Assembly: GCF_032335695.1 (NCBI RefSeq)
Contig: NZ_JACTOJ010000052.1
Location: forward strand, 1-11,667
Origin: JACTOJ01 sp032335695
GTDB lineage: Bacteria > Bacillota > Clostridia > Clostridiales > Clostridiaceae
DNA: 11,667 nucleotides
Direction of reading: 5' to 3'
Part shown: positions 6,264 through 11,667 of the stretch, piece after piece
Layout: each line of letters starts with the position of its first letter
Position numbering within the stretch: position 1 is the first letter of the stretch
The notes under the pieces: generated by a model
What the model was told of the DNA's origin: nothing
What the model saw: only the letters and a program-made list of their open reading frames with translations
Databases searched by the model: none
Made by a program: the position numbers and the translations under genes

Positions 6264-7182
6264 ACAAGAATTATTATATGGTATTAAATCAAAATTTTAT
6301 TATATAATCTTAGCTCTTCTTATAATACTATTTGGATTTATATTATTTTTAAATTATAGTTCTGTAACTGATACATATAATTCTTATAAAAAAACGGAAA
6401 GTTATTATAAACAAAACGGTCTCGATATTCAAAAAGATTTGTCTGATCCAAATTATAAGGTAGAAAATAATGAAAATGGTGGCACAATTTCTAATCCTAT
6501 TCTTTACCATAAAAAAACTGTCAGCAGATATGCATATGCCGCAAGTCCTAGATATACATTGTCTCAATTAATGGAGTCTTGTGTTCTTCTTTTCCCAATT
6601 GTATTTGGTGCTTTAGGATTAATCGTTGCCAATAATGATTTTAAATATAGAACGATTAAGCTTAAAACAGTTAGAATGCATAAAATATCTTTTAGCATTT
6701 CAAAGCAATTGTCCATAGCATTTGTTAGTTTAATTATTTTGATTGCTGCGTTATTAATTTCTTATGGCATTGGCTCCATTATGTATTGGAGATTATCAAG
6801 CGTTATACCAATTGAACAGTTTAAATCAGGTGTAGTACCGACAAAATCACCAATGACAACTAAATTTATATTTGTATATGCTATAGCCTTACTTTTTGCA
6901 GAAATAGGATATTCTTTAGGTATACTATTTAAAAATATATATGTAGGAATAATAGCGATCGTAGTTTATATGTTTGTTTTTCCCAATTTAGGCAAGTTTG
7001 ATTTGAAAAATTCCATTTTTTACTTTCAACAAAAGATTTTTGACTTTTATGGTGTTATTTCTGTAGAATCACCTAAAAATATATCAACATTAAGTGCGGG
7101 TATGATTATTTTATCTATTGTTTCTATCCTAGTTATCGCAAACATGACAATTATAGTGAAACGTAGTTCATTTGAAAGCTAA
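6244..7182 (+). CDS. ABC-2-type transporter permease
   Basis: The 312-residue membrane protein has about six predicted helices: one near the N-terminus (IILALLIILFGFILFL), a large hydrophilic extracellular loop rich in Tyr, Asn, Lys and Ser, then LLFPIVFGALGLIV, LIILIAALLISYGIG, FIFVYAIALLFAEIG, YVGIIAIVVYMFVF and a last helix at GMIILSIVSILVIANM. The segment NNDFKYRTIKLK after the second helix is the usual ABC-2 cytoplasmic coupling region. I place the start at the first of two tandem ATGs (6244, 6247), 6 or 9 bases after GGAGG. This gives a 20-base overlap with the ATPase and implies translational coupling. No substrate can be named. The long loop after helix 1 could contact an extracellular peptide. 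Gene order suggests export or immunity for the protein encoded at 5055. Confidence 0.88.
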   Translation: MMKKYIKQELLYGIKSKFYYIILALLIILFGFILFLNYSSVTDTYNSYKKTESYYKQNGLDIQKDLSDPNYKVENNENGGTISNPILYHKKTVSRYAYAASPRYTLSQLMESCVLLFPIVFGALGLIVANNDFKYRTIKLKTVRMHKISFSISKQLSIAFVSLIILIAALLISYGIGSIMYWRLSSVIPIEQFKSGVVPTKSPMTTKFIFVYAIALLFAEIGYSLGILFKNIYVGIIAIVVYMFVFPNLGKFDLKNSIFYFQQKIFDFYGVISVESPKNISTLSAGMIILSIVSILVIANMTIIVKRSSFES

Positions 7183-7201
7183 CAAAATAATACATTTGCA
7201 G

Positions 7202-7306
7202 CTGTAGAAATTAGCAATGATAAAAACGGTAACAAAATTAATTCAAAAATTGCGTTTATGAGAGATAGAAGTTATAGCAGAAAATGCCTATCGCTAATTT
7301 CTACAG
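7202..7306. repeat. 105-bp element bounded by perfect 14-bp inverted repeats
   Basis: CTGTAGAAATTAGC (7202-7215) recurs inverted as GCTAATTTCTACAG (7293-7306). The interior adds further pairing: GATA (7219-7222) with TATC (7289-7292), AAACG with CGTTT, and GATAG with CTATC as an alternative. It lies between the convergent permease and deaminase genes, 19 bases after the permease stop. It may be a miniature inverted-repeat element or a structured transcript end. No target-site duplication is apparent and there is no strong T-run on either side. Confidence 0.55.
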
Positions 7307-7373
7307 ATATAGCATTATCAGATGCTTAAATCAATTGAATTCATGACACTTGTTTGCTTCTAGCTACAAGAAA

Positions 7374-7766
7374 TTATTTGTATCTTGGATATTCTGGTAG
7401 CAATTCAATTAGCTTGATTGTTTTTCCTTCATTATCAAGTAACATTTCAATATTTTCTGCATCTTTTCCAAGGTGCATCATAAATTCTCTGCAGGCACCA
7501 CAAGAAGGAATCACTTTTCCATCCTTATAAACAGAAACAACCTTCTCTACTTCATTTTCTCCATGTGTGAGCATTGTTGATAAAGCATTTCTTTCTGCAC
7601 ACATTCCTAATGAGCCATTTGTATCTATACAGATACCTGTGTAAATATTACCTTTTCTTGTTAATACCGCTGAAGCAACGCTTCCAACCCACATAGAACT
7701 TGAAACTTCGTGTGGATTTATTACCTTCATAGCTTCTTTATAAAGCTTTTCCCATATTTGTTCCAT
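7374..7766 (-). CDS. Cytidine deaminase-fold enzyme, blasticidin-S deaminase-like
   Basis: The 130-residue cytoplasmic protein has the zinc deaminase motifs CAERNA (C56, E58) and PSCGACREF (C89, C92): three cysteine zinc ligands and the catalytic glutamate. The region GSVASAVLTRKGNIYTG resembles SVASAALSSDGRIFTG of the Aspergillus blasticidin-S deaminase as I recall it. The C-terminal IKLIELLPEYPRY resembles the IEELIPLKY ending of the Bacillus enzyme, and length is also about 130. It may therefore deaminate a cytosine-containing nucleoside antibiotic rather than only cytidine. A plain cytidine deaminase remains possible. AGGAGG stands five bases before the ATG. It faces the permease gene convergently and is the first intact member of the minus-strand run. 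Confidence 0.87.
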   Translation of the reverse strand: MEQIWEKLYKEAMKVINPHEVSSSMWVGSVASAVLTRKGNIYTGICIDTNGSLGMCAERNALSTMLTHGENEVEKVVSVYKDGKVIPSCGACREFMMHLGKDAENIEMLLDNEGKTIKLIELLPEYPRYK

Positions 7767-7827
7767 ATTGACCTCCTAAATCTCCTATTTTGCTCCTCTG
7801 CAAATTCTAATTAGCTTCTCTATAAGT

Positions 7828-8199
7828 TCAGCAGCCAATTTCAATATAATTACCTTCAGGATCAGCAATCCAAAAATTTCTTTGCCCCCAAGGTTGTGTA
7901 ACTGGCTCTCCTGTAAGCGATTTAACCCCAAGTGCTGTTAGCCGTTCATATTCCCTATCAACATCACCTTCTATGCCTATTTCCATGGTCAAATTGAAGC
8001 CCATGGGTAGGCAATAAGGCTGCTTCATTTCCTCAGCAAATTGTTTCCTGTCAAACATAAACAAGCCACCATCTTTAACCTTGAAACTTATAAAGGGCCC
8101 TCCGTCCCAATCTGTTTCAAAGCCTAAGATATCCCTGTAAAACGTCACCATCTTTTCAATGTCTTCAACAAATAGCCCCGTATGTACGCTTTTAGACAA
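7828..8199 (-). CDS. VOC-superfamily protein (glyoxalase/bleomycin-resistance fold)
   Basis: The 123-residue protein shows two beta-alpha-beta-beta-beta modules. The N-terminal HTGLFVEDIEKMVTFYRDILGF (H6 as likely metal ligand) is followed by a second module with E73 in LTMEIGIE and the closing NFWIADPEGNYIEI (E120). These are the usual metal positions of VOC enzymes and antibiotic-binding proteins. Substrate cannot be assigned. The start is awkward. The only good in-frame start codon is TTG at 8199, but the strong GGAGG (8223-8219) is about 19 bases upstream of it. That site would better serve an in-frame ATT at 8214 or an out-of-frame TTG at 8212. An extended -10 promoter lies just before it. 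Confidence 0.85.
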   Translation of the reverse strand: MSKSVHTGLFVEDIEKMVTFYRDILGFETDWDGGPFISFKVKDGGLFMFDRKQFAEEMKQPYCLPMGFNLTMEIGIEGDVDREYERLTALGVKSLTGEPVTQPWGQRNFWIADPEGNYIEIGC

Positions 8200-8237
8200 T
8201 ATACCTATACAAATATATCCTCCTTCATTGTGAATTA

Positions 8238-8246
8238 ATTATATCA
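8238..8246 (-). promoter_or_regulatory. Extended -10 promoter element before the VOC gene
   Basis: On the minus strand the sequence reads TGATATAAT, a perfect TGn-TATAAT extended -10. It lies about 15 bases upstream of the GGAGG that precedes the VOC gene. No good -35 hexamer was found, which extended -10 promoters can tolerate. It suggests the VOC gene has its own transcript. Confidence 0.4.
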
Positions 8247-8260
8247 ACTAATCAAACAGC

Positions 8261-9019
8261 CTATAAAACAATTCCTACATGATTAACATAATCATGAATC
8301 CGATCTTTTAAAAAGCCATTTTGTATTCTTTTTAATATTTTTTGAGCTTTTTCCTGCTCTCCATACTTATGATAAAGGCGTGATATCTGATACATCATTA
8401 TTTCATCAACATATCTATTAGGTTCATCATTGTCGATATTATTTAATAATAGTTCAGCACATGGAATTGTATTGAAAAATTTAATTATGACATTTTCAAT
8501 ATCAGAAGCAACAACCTCATTGAAGCCTTCACCATTCTGTTTATTGTACCTATTATCAAGTTTTTCTTTTAAAGAATCCTTCTTTTCATCTTTCCTGTTT
8601 TCGGTTAGTGAAACGGGAAGCAGCGGACTATTCCATAAATCTAACATATAGAGAGGATACGCAAAATTACTCAAGTCATACTCCCAACCAATAATTGTGC
8701 TTGGCTCTATTGTAAATACTGTTGCCTCCCATTTCTTATCATATTTTTTACCTAGCAAATCGTAAAGAGAAGGTATAGCAATATCTACACTTAAATAAAA
8801 TCTGGCGTGGACTCTACTGTTATCCCTAGAAAACTTAATATTACATACTTCTATAAGACCGTCACGCTGACGATAAATGGTTTTTCCATTTTTTCTAAAC
8901 CCTTTTCCTTTAAAGCCAGGAACAATGACATTGTCAAAAGTTTCATGAAGCATTTGCGCATAATTATATTTTTCTGAAAGGTTGTCAAGATAAGGACTGC
9001 CATAAGAAAAAACATCCAT
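8261..9019 (-). CDS. DUF4304-like protein of unknown function
   Basis: This 252-residue soluble protein has no signal peptide or membrane helix. Its N-terminal half, particularly VIVPGFKGKGFRKNGKTIYRQRDGLIEVCNIKFSR (residues about 32-66), follows the DUF4304 pattern: a short helix, a GF-K-G motif, then a strand ending in a conserved K/Q-S/F-R turn. The middle is charged (ENRKDEKKDSLKEKLDNR). The C-terminal part is helical (MMYQISRLYHKYGEQEKAQKILKRIQNG) and resembles a single TPR-like repeat. No catalytic residues can be named. GGAGAG lies 7 bases before the ATG. The family is often found next to accessory genes and is uncharacterised as far as I know. Confidence 0.7.
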   Translation of the reverse strand: MDVFSYGSPYLDNLSEKYNYAQMLHETFDNVIVPGFKGKGFRKNGKTIYRQRDGLIEVCNIKFSRDNSRVHARFYLSVDIAIPSLYDLLGKKYDKKWEATVFTIEPSTIIGWEYDLSNFAYPLYMLDLWNSPLLPVSLTENRKDEKKDSLKEKLDNRYNKQNGEGFNEVVASDIENVIIKFFNTIPCAELLLNNIDNDEPNRYVDEIMMYQISRLYHKYGEQEKAQKILKRIQNGFLKDRIHDYVNHVGIVL

Positions 9020-9101
9020 ATTTAATCACTCTCCATCTAAAGTATATACATTGACTTTGTTTAACAATGTTTTACAATTCTGCATTAGTTCATCTATTAA
9101 A

Positions 9102-9558
9102 TTATTTATTTTTATAGTATGATTTAGCTTTATTCATAATACTTTTGATGCAATCATATTTTGCATGAACATATTCTTGAGGGCTATAACGAAATTTCAG
9201 TGCTGCTGCTATTTTTACTCTTTCATATTCCTTTAAAGCTTCATTATCAATTTTTAAATAATCTCTAAACATCAATTCATCAGAAATATGAGGATTCCTT
9301 TTCTGATAGATATGGATATGATGCGTGTAATTTTCCGAATTATCTTGATTTAACTTTACAAAATATCTTCGACCTTCAATTCCATTTTCTCCTCTGGCGC
9401 TATATACATGAATTTCCATAATGTAATTATATTCATCTATTTGATTTATATCATTAACTACAATCATAATCTATTATAGGTTTCGAACTTAATTTTTTGA
9501 TTGATGTAGACACGAAATGTTATATGTCAATTATAATACTTTCAAAGATATCTAACAT
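9102..9558 (-). pseudogene. grpB (UPF0157) nucleotidyltransferase-like gene, inactivated
   Basis: The frame 9467-9102 encodes 121 residues whose body (ARGENGIEGRRYF, THHIHIYQK, LMFRDYLKIDNEALKEYERVK) is the C-terminal two-thirds of a GrpB protein, normally about 165-180 residues. The missing front is still visible upstream in another frame. STSIKKLSSKPIID (ending at 9469) corresponds to the GSTS...KPIID nucleotidyltransferase motif, and joining it to MIVVNDI at 9467 needs two bases that have been lost at 9468. Further upstream the frame has a TAA (9522-9520) where glutamine is expected before the histidine, and the GSTS glycine is replaced (HFVSTS). With at least three lesions it is a pseudogene rather than a short gene. 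No convincing ribosome-binding site precedes the 9467 ATG. Confidence 0.82.
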
Positions 9559-9626
9559 AATAATTTTTATTTATTTTTTATTATTATTTTGTAGTTTAAG
9601 AAAAATGTGAATCAACTAATATCTTA

Positions 9627-10112
9627 TTAACAGAAAATCATAACCCAAAAATCAATTTTACCAGATTCCGTAATTCTTTCAAAAGAGTTAATCTTTTCAA
9701 AACCAGCCTTTTGATATACTTTTATTGCCCGTTGATTAAAAGTTGCTACCGTCAAGCGAAACCTTTTTGCTGATAGATTATTTCTGACATAATCTAAACC
9801 ACTACTAAAAAATTTAAGTCCTAATCCTTGACCACACAAATTAGGGTTTATTCCTAAACCAATATCAGTAATATCTTTGCATTCATAAGCACCAAATTGA
9901 TTCCCTACTGGAACTTGAGCAGATTCACCAAAGCAATAGTAACCTATAAGATTATTTTCTTCATCAGAAGCCGAAAAGTATGTTCCATTAAGGAGTTCAC
10001 CTATACAGTTATCACTTCCATCCATACTATAGATTGAATATGGCTCTTTATAAATCCATTTTGAAATTTGCTTTGCTTCATCATAATTCATTTGCTTTAT
10101 ATTTAGTTCCAT
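9627..10112 (-). CDS. GNAT-family N-acetyltransferase
   Basis: The 161-residue protein is a complete GNAT fold. The acetyl-CoA loop is in DIGLGINPNLCGQGLGLKFF (residues 83-102), with the Q/R-x-x-G-x-G motif as C93-G-Q-G-L-G98. The later strand and helix TVATFNQRAIKVYQKAGF (121-138) carry the usual N-x-x-A-x-x-x-Y-x-K-x-G-F signature. The N-terminal half matches acetyltransferases acting on small amines, peptides or drugs, but the acceptor cannot be told. GGGGG is located 7 bases before the ATG. The 10113-10294 gap upstream separates it from the truncated GNAT, so it probably has its own promoter. Confidence 0.9.
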   Translation of the reverse strand: MELNIKQMNYDEAKQISKWIYKEPYSIYSMDGSDNCIGELLNGTYFSASDEENNLIGYYCFGESAQVPVGNQFGAYECKDITDIGLGINPNLCGQGLGLKFFSSGLDYVRNNLSAKRFRLTVATFNQRAIKVYQKAGFEKINSFERITESGKIDFWVMIFC

Positions 10113-10294
10113 GCTAAATCCCCCATATCTCTTTTATCAATATTAATTGTTTCGTCATATTTTACGATTCCGAATTAATCTATATATAATAGTACCACAT
10201 ATGAAATTTAATACCAATGATGCAATAATAAAGCAAAAATTATTAGGATTTCTCATTTAAAAATATTGCATAATAAGTTATTTAAGAAATTTAC

Positions 10295-10534
10295 TCAATA
10301 TCTATAATTATAGATAATTTCATCTTTTACTTTTGGTTCATCTGCTCCAATACTTCTATATAATGCACATGCTGCTTCATTATTAATATTGGTTGGTATC
10401 CATATTTTCATTACAGCATTTAATTTTCCATCTTCAATGATTTTATTAATTATACTTTTAGCAAGTCCAATTTTTCTATAGCATTTTAATGTGCCTATTT
10501 CATCTATTCTGCATCTAAAAATGTTTGCAGCCAT
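10295..10534 (-). CDS. Truncated GNAT: C-terminal acetyltransferase half only
   Basis: Only 79 residues are encoded, against about 150 or more for a GNAT. They cover the core from IDEIGTLKCYRKIGLAKSII, with the acetyl-CoA motif R20-K-I-G-L-A, to TNINNEAACALYRSIGA (48-64) and the last strand IIYNYRY. The N-terminal strands and helices that form the acceptor site are missing. Only 65 bases separate its start from the HIT stop, so the front has been deleted. Nevertheless GGAGG lies six bases before the ATG, so the short form is probably translated. It is either a gene remnant with a fortuitous ribosome-binding site or a reduced protein; I favour the former. Confidence 0.65.
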   Translation of the reverse strand: MAANIFRCRIDEIGTLKCYRKIGLAKSIINKIIEDGKLNAVMKIWIPTNINNEAACALYRSIGADEPKVKDEIIYNYRY

Positions 10535-10599
10535 ACTATACCTCCAAGTAATCTAATATAATTGTATCAACACATTTAAAACTTTATTATTATTTATAC

Positions 10600-11079
10600 T
10601 TACAGATTATCTGCGTTAATATTTTTAAAATAATTTTTCAACTTATTGGCGTATTCAATACGCTCTTCTGGTTTAGATGCTTCTCTGTCAGTTAAATACA
10701 AATCATCATCCTTATATCTTGGAAACACATGCAAATGATAATGCCATACATCCTGATTTCCGCAAGGCTCATTATGTTGCCTTGATGAAACCCCATCACA
10801 TTTATATATCTCCTTAAGTGCTAGAGCCATCTCTTTTTCTAAATGATGAATCTTGTCAGAAAGTTCATTTGGCAGGTCATATATATTTTCATAATGGCTA
10901 TTTGGAATAATAATTACGTTTCCCTTATTATTCTTATACTGACCTGCACTAATGAACGCCGTTATGTAATCATCCTTATAAATTATATCGGATTGTTTGG
11001 TATATACGTGTTCATTTTCAATTCCATTAACTACTAAGCAAAATGGGCAAATATAATCATCAGGCGCATGATTGTACAT
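10600..11079 (-). CDS. HIT-family hydrolase
   Basis: The 159-residue protein carries the histidine-triad motif WHYHLHVFPRY (H113, H115, H117). It also has the family's N-terminal CPFC pair (C11, C14), the strand NKGNVIIIPNSHYENIYDLP, and NEPCGNQDVWHYH. HIT proteins hydrolyse phosphoanhydride or phosphoramidate bonds of nucleotides such as AMP derivatives or dinucleoside polyphosphates. The exact substrate is unknown. I start it at the ATG at 11079 because AGGAGG lies 9 bases before it. An ATG at 11106 would add nine residues but has no ribosome-binding site. It is followed after 65 bases by the truncated GNAT. Confidence 0.9.
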   Translation of the reverse strand: MYNHAPDDYICPFCLVVNGIENEHVYTKQSDIIYKDDYITAFISAGQYKNNKGNVIIIPNSHYENIYDLPNELSDKIHHLEKEMALALKEIYKCDGVSSRQHNEPCGNQDVWHYHLHVFPRYKDDDLYLTDREASKPEERIEYANKLKNYFKNINADNL

Positions 11080-11216
11080 TTTTTTATTCCTCCTTATATA
11101 ATTCATATTACTTTATAAATGCATCTTATTTTTAGGATAATTATAACATTATTTTGATATTTTAGTAAAACCATATTAGCAACAATATTTACTGTGTTTG
11201 AATTAAACTAACCCGA

Positions 11217-11324
11217 CTACCAGCGTCCCTTATGATTCTGCAAATATATTTTATCAATTACATCCAATCCATCTTTTAAATAATCGATAAACTATAAAAA
11301 TTGAAATAATGCCGCAAGATCCAT
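11217..11324 (-). pseudogene. Short decayed reading frame of unknown family
   Basis: From an ATG at 11324 the frame reads MDLAALFQFL, then TAG, then FIDYLKDGLDVIDKIYLQN to a stop at 11217. Both parts look protein-like and are in the same frame, so a CAG-to-TAG change would join them. No Shine-Dalgarno sequence precedes the ATG. I do not recognise the family, and a chance frame in AT-rich DNA is possible. Confidence 0.35.
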
Positions 11325-11355
11325 ATTGAATATTAATGCTTAAGGTATACTATTC

Positions 11356-11400
11356 AAAAAAATTAAAAACATCCCTTTAAAGGTTGCTTTTAATTTTTTT
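11356..11400. terminator. Bidirectional intrinsic terminator
   Basis: A hairpin (CATCC, 11370-11374, pairing with GGTTG, 11382-11386, with one T-T mismatch) is flanked by an A-run on the left and a T-run on the right, so each strand ends in a T-rich tail. Read on the minus strand it would stop transcription coming from the fragmentary genes at the right edge. The stop codon of the small frame at 11377-11454 falls inside its loop. Confidence 0.65.
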
Positions 11401-11519
11401 ATTAGGTAAGACATCCATCAAACCAGTATTTACAGGAATATCGTGAATTTCCTCTCAATTTCCTGATTTTCTATAACAACGCAAAATGGGCACTTTCGAT
11501 AATTGATTTCATTTGACAT
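11377..11519 (-). pseudogene. Frameshifted small CPFC-motif ORF, possible HIT N-terminus copy
   Basis: An ATG at 11519 opens a 29-residue frame, MSNEINYRKCPFCVVIENQE and onward, stopping at 11430. A second frame (11454-11377) reads EEIHDIPVNTGLMDVLPNKK and would join it with a one-base shift near IENQEI. The CPFC-V-V-x-x-x-x-E part resembles the start of the intact HIT protein (YICPFCLVVNGIENEH). It overlaps the end of the VOC frame in another phase, so only one of the two may be meaningful. Confidence 0.3.
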
Positions 11520-11667
11520 AAGCAAAAAGGGTGTCCGGCGGGGTCAATCATAACTCTTGTAAATGGTAAACTAAAAGGGTGAGATTTCGGCAAACAAAAA
11601 GGGAGAAGATTTTCCAGTATAGTACAATAAAAAGTCACCTTTTGGTAGAATAAAATAGTTATTTTAC
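11471..11667 (-). CDS. C-terminal part of a VOC-superfamily protein, cut by the window edge
   Basis: The minus-strand frame is open from the window end to TAG at 11471-11473 (65 codons). Its distal part, PFTRVMIDPAGHPFCLCQ, is the characteristic closing strand of glyoxalase/bleomycin-resistance-type proteins (DPAGHPFCL). The preceding residues (about the first 27) are less typical, so the gene may be frameshifted upstream or the true frame may enter within the window. The start lies outside. Downstream, a bidirectional terminator would end its transcript. Confidence 0.5.
   Translation of the reverse strand, partial: KITILFYQKVTFYCTILENLLPFCLPKSHPFSLPFTRVMIDPAGHPFCLCQMKSIIESAHFALL

Noticed and set aside
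6349..6567. Minus-strand frame of 72 codons
   Set aside because: It is a shadow of the permease's hydrophilic loop; the apparent hydrophobicity comes from the reverse complement of Lys/Asn-rich codons.
8430..8651. Plus-strand frame of 73 codons
   Set aside because: It is antisense to the DUF4304-like gene and its Ser/Phe-rich run reflects the Lys/Glu-rich segment opposite.
9040..9085. TTGTTTAAC/GTTTTACAA imperfect inverted repeat as an integron attC site
   Set aside because: It has mismatches and no paired core-site architecture, similar sites are absent between the other genes, and no integrase is visible.
10843..11037. Plus-strand frame of 64 codons that looks transmembrane
   Set aside because: It is antisense to the HIT gene, which has the full catalytic motif and a good ribosome-binding site.
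7374..11667. CRISPR array or tRNA genes in the gaps of the minus-strand run
   Set aside because: No regularly spaced repeats and no cloverleaf-like or CCA-ending segments were found on either strand.

Overview
The window is AT-rich DNA (roughly 30% G+C by eye) with strong GGAGG/GGGGG ribosome-binding sites, several TTG starts and lysine/isoleucine/asparagine-rich proteins. This fits a low-GC Firmicute, most likely a Clostridium-type organism. No rRNA, tRNA, CRISPR array, transposase, integrase or phage gene is visible. It reads as an accessory chromosomal stretch in which intact small-molecule-modifying enzymes lie among decayed genes.

Layout. (1) 1-1300: a broken remnant of a small extracytoplasmic-type protein on the plus strand, then an intact membrane-anchored glycerophosphodiester phosphodiesterase on the minus strand. 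(2) 1284-3805, minus strand: a compact three-gene unit read 3752 to 1310. It holds a MerR-type regulator fused to a SAM methyltransferase domain, a free-standing class I SAM methyltransferase, and a complete APH(3')-type aminoglycoside phosphotransferase. A near-textbook MerR promoter (19-bp spacer containing a perfect dyad) drives it, and a small hairpin lies just after the last stop. (3) 3896-4369: remnants of a frameshifted zinc-ribbon protein and a hydrophobic fragment. (4) 4373-5054: a very AT-rich non-coding stretch with several palindromes. (5) 5055-7182, plus strand: a Sec-type secreted, cysteine-free, tryptophan-rich protein of unknown family, followed after two hairpins by an ABC ATPase and an overlapping ABC-2-type permease. 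This is arranged like a bacteriocin (or other secreted effector) with its own export/immunity transporter and is the best candidate for an undescribed system. (6) 7202-7306: a 105-bp element bounded by perfect 14-bp inverted repeats. (7) 7374-11667, all minus strand: a run of unrelated single-domain genes, namely a blasticidin-S/cytidine deaminase-like enzyme, a VOC protein, a DUF4304-like protein, a grpB (UPF0157) pseudogene, an intact GNAT acetyltransferase, an N-terminally truncated GNAT, a HIT hydrolase, and fragmentary frames including a VOC C-terminus running off the window edge.

Functionally, region 2 is plausibly an inducible antibiotic-response operon: the MerR fusion would sense a compound and switch on its own gene, a methyltransferase and the phosphotransferase. 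Region 5 is plausibly a secretion/self-protection module. Region 7 looks like a collection of drug- or metabolite-modifying genes, each mostly with its own ribosome-binding site, with repeated traces of decay.
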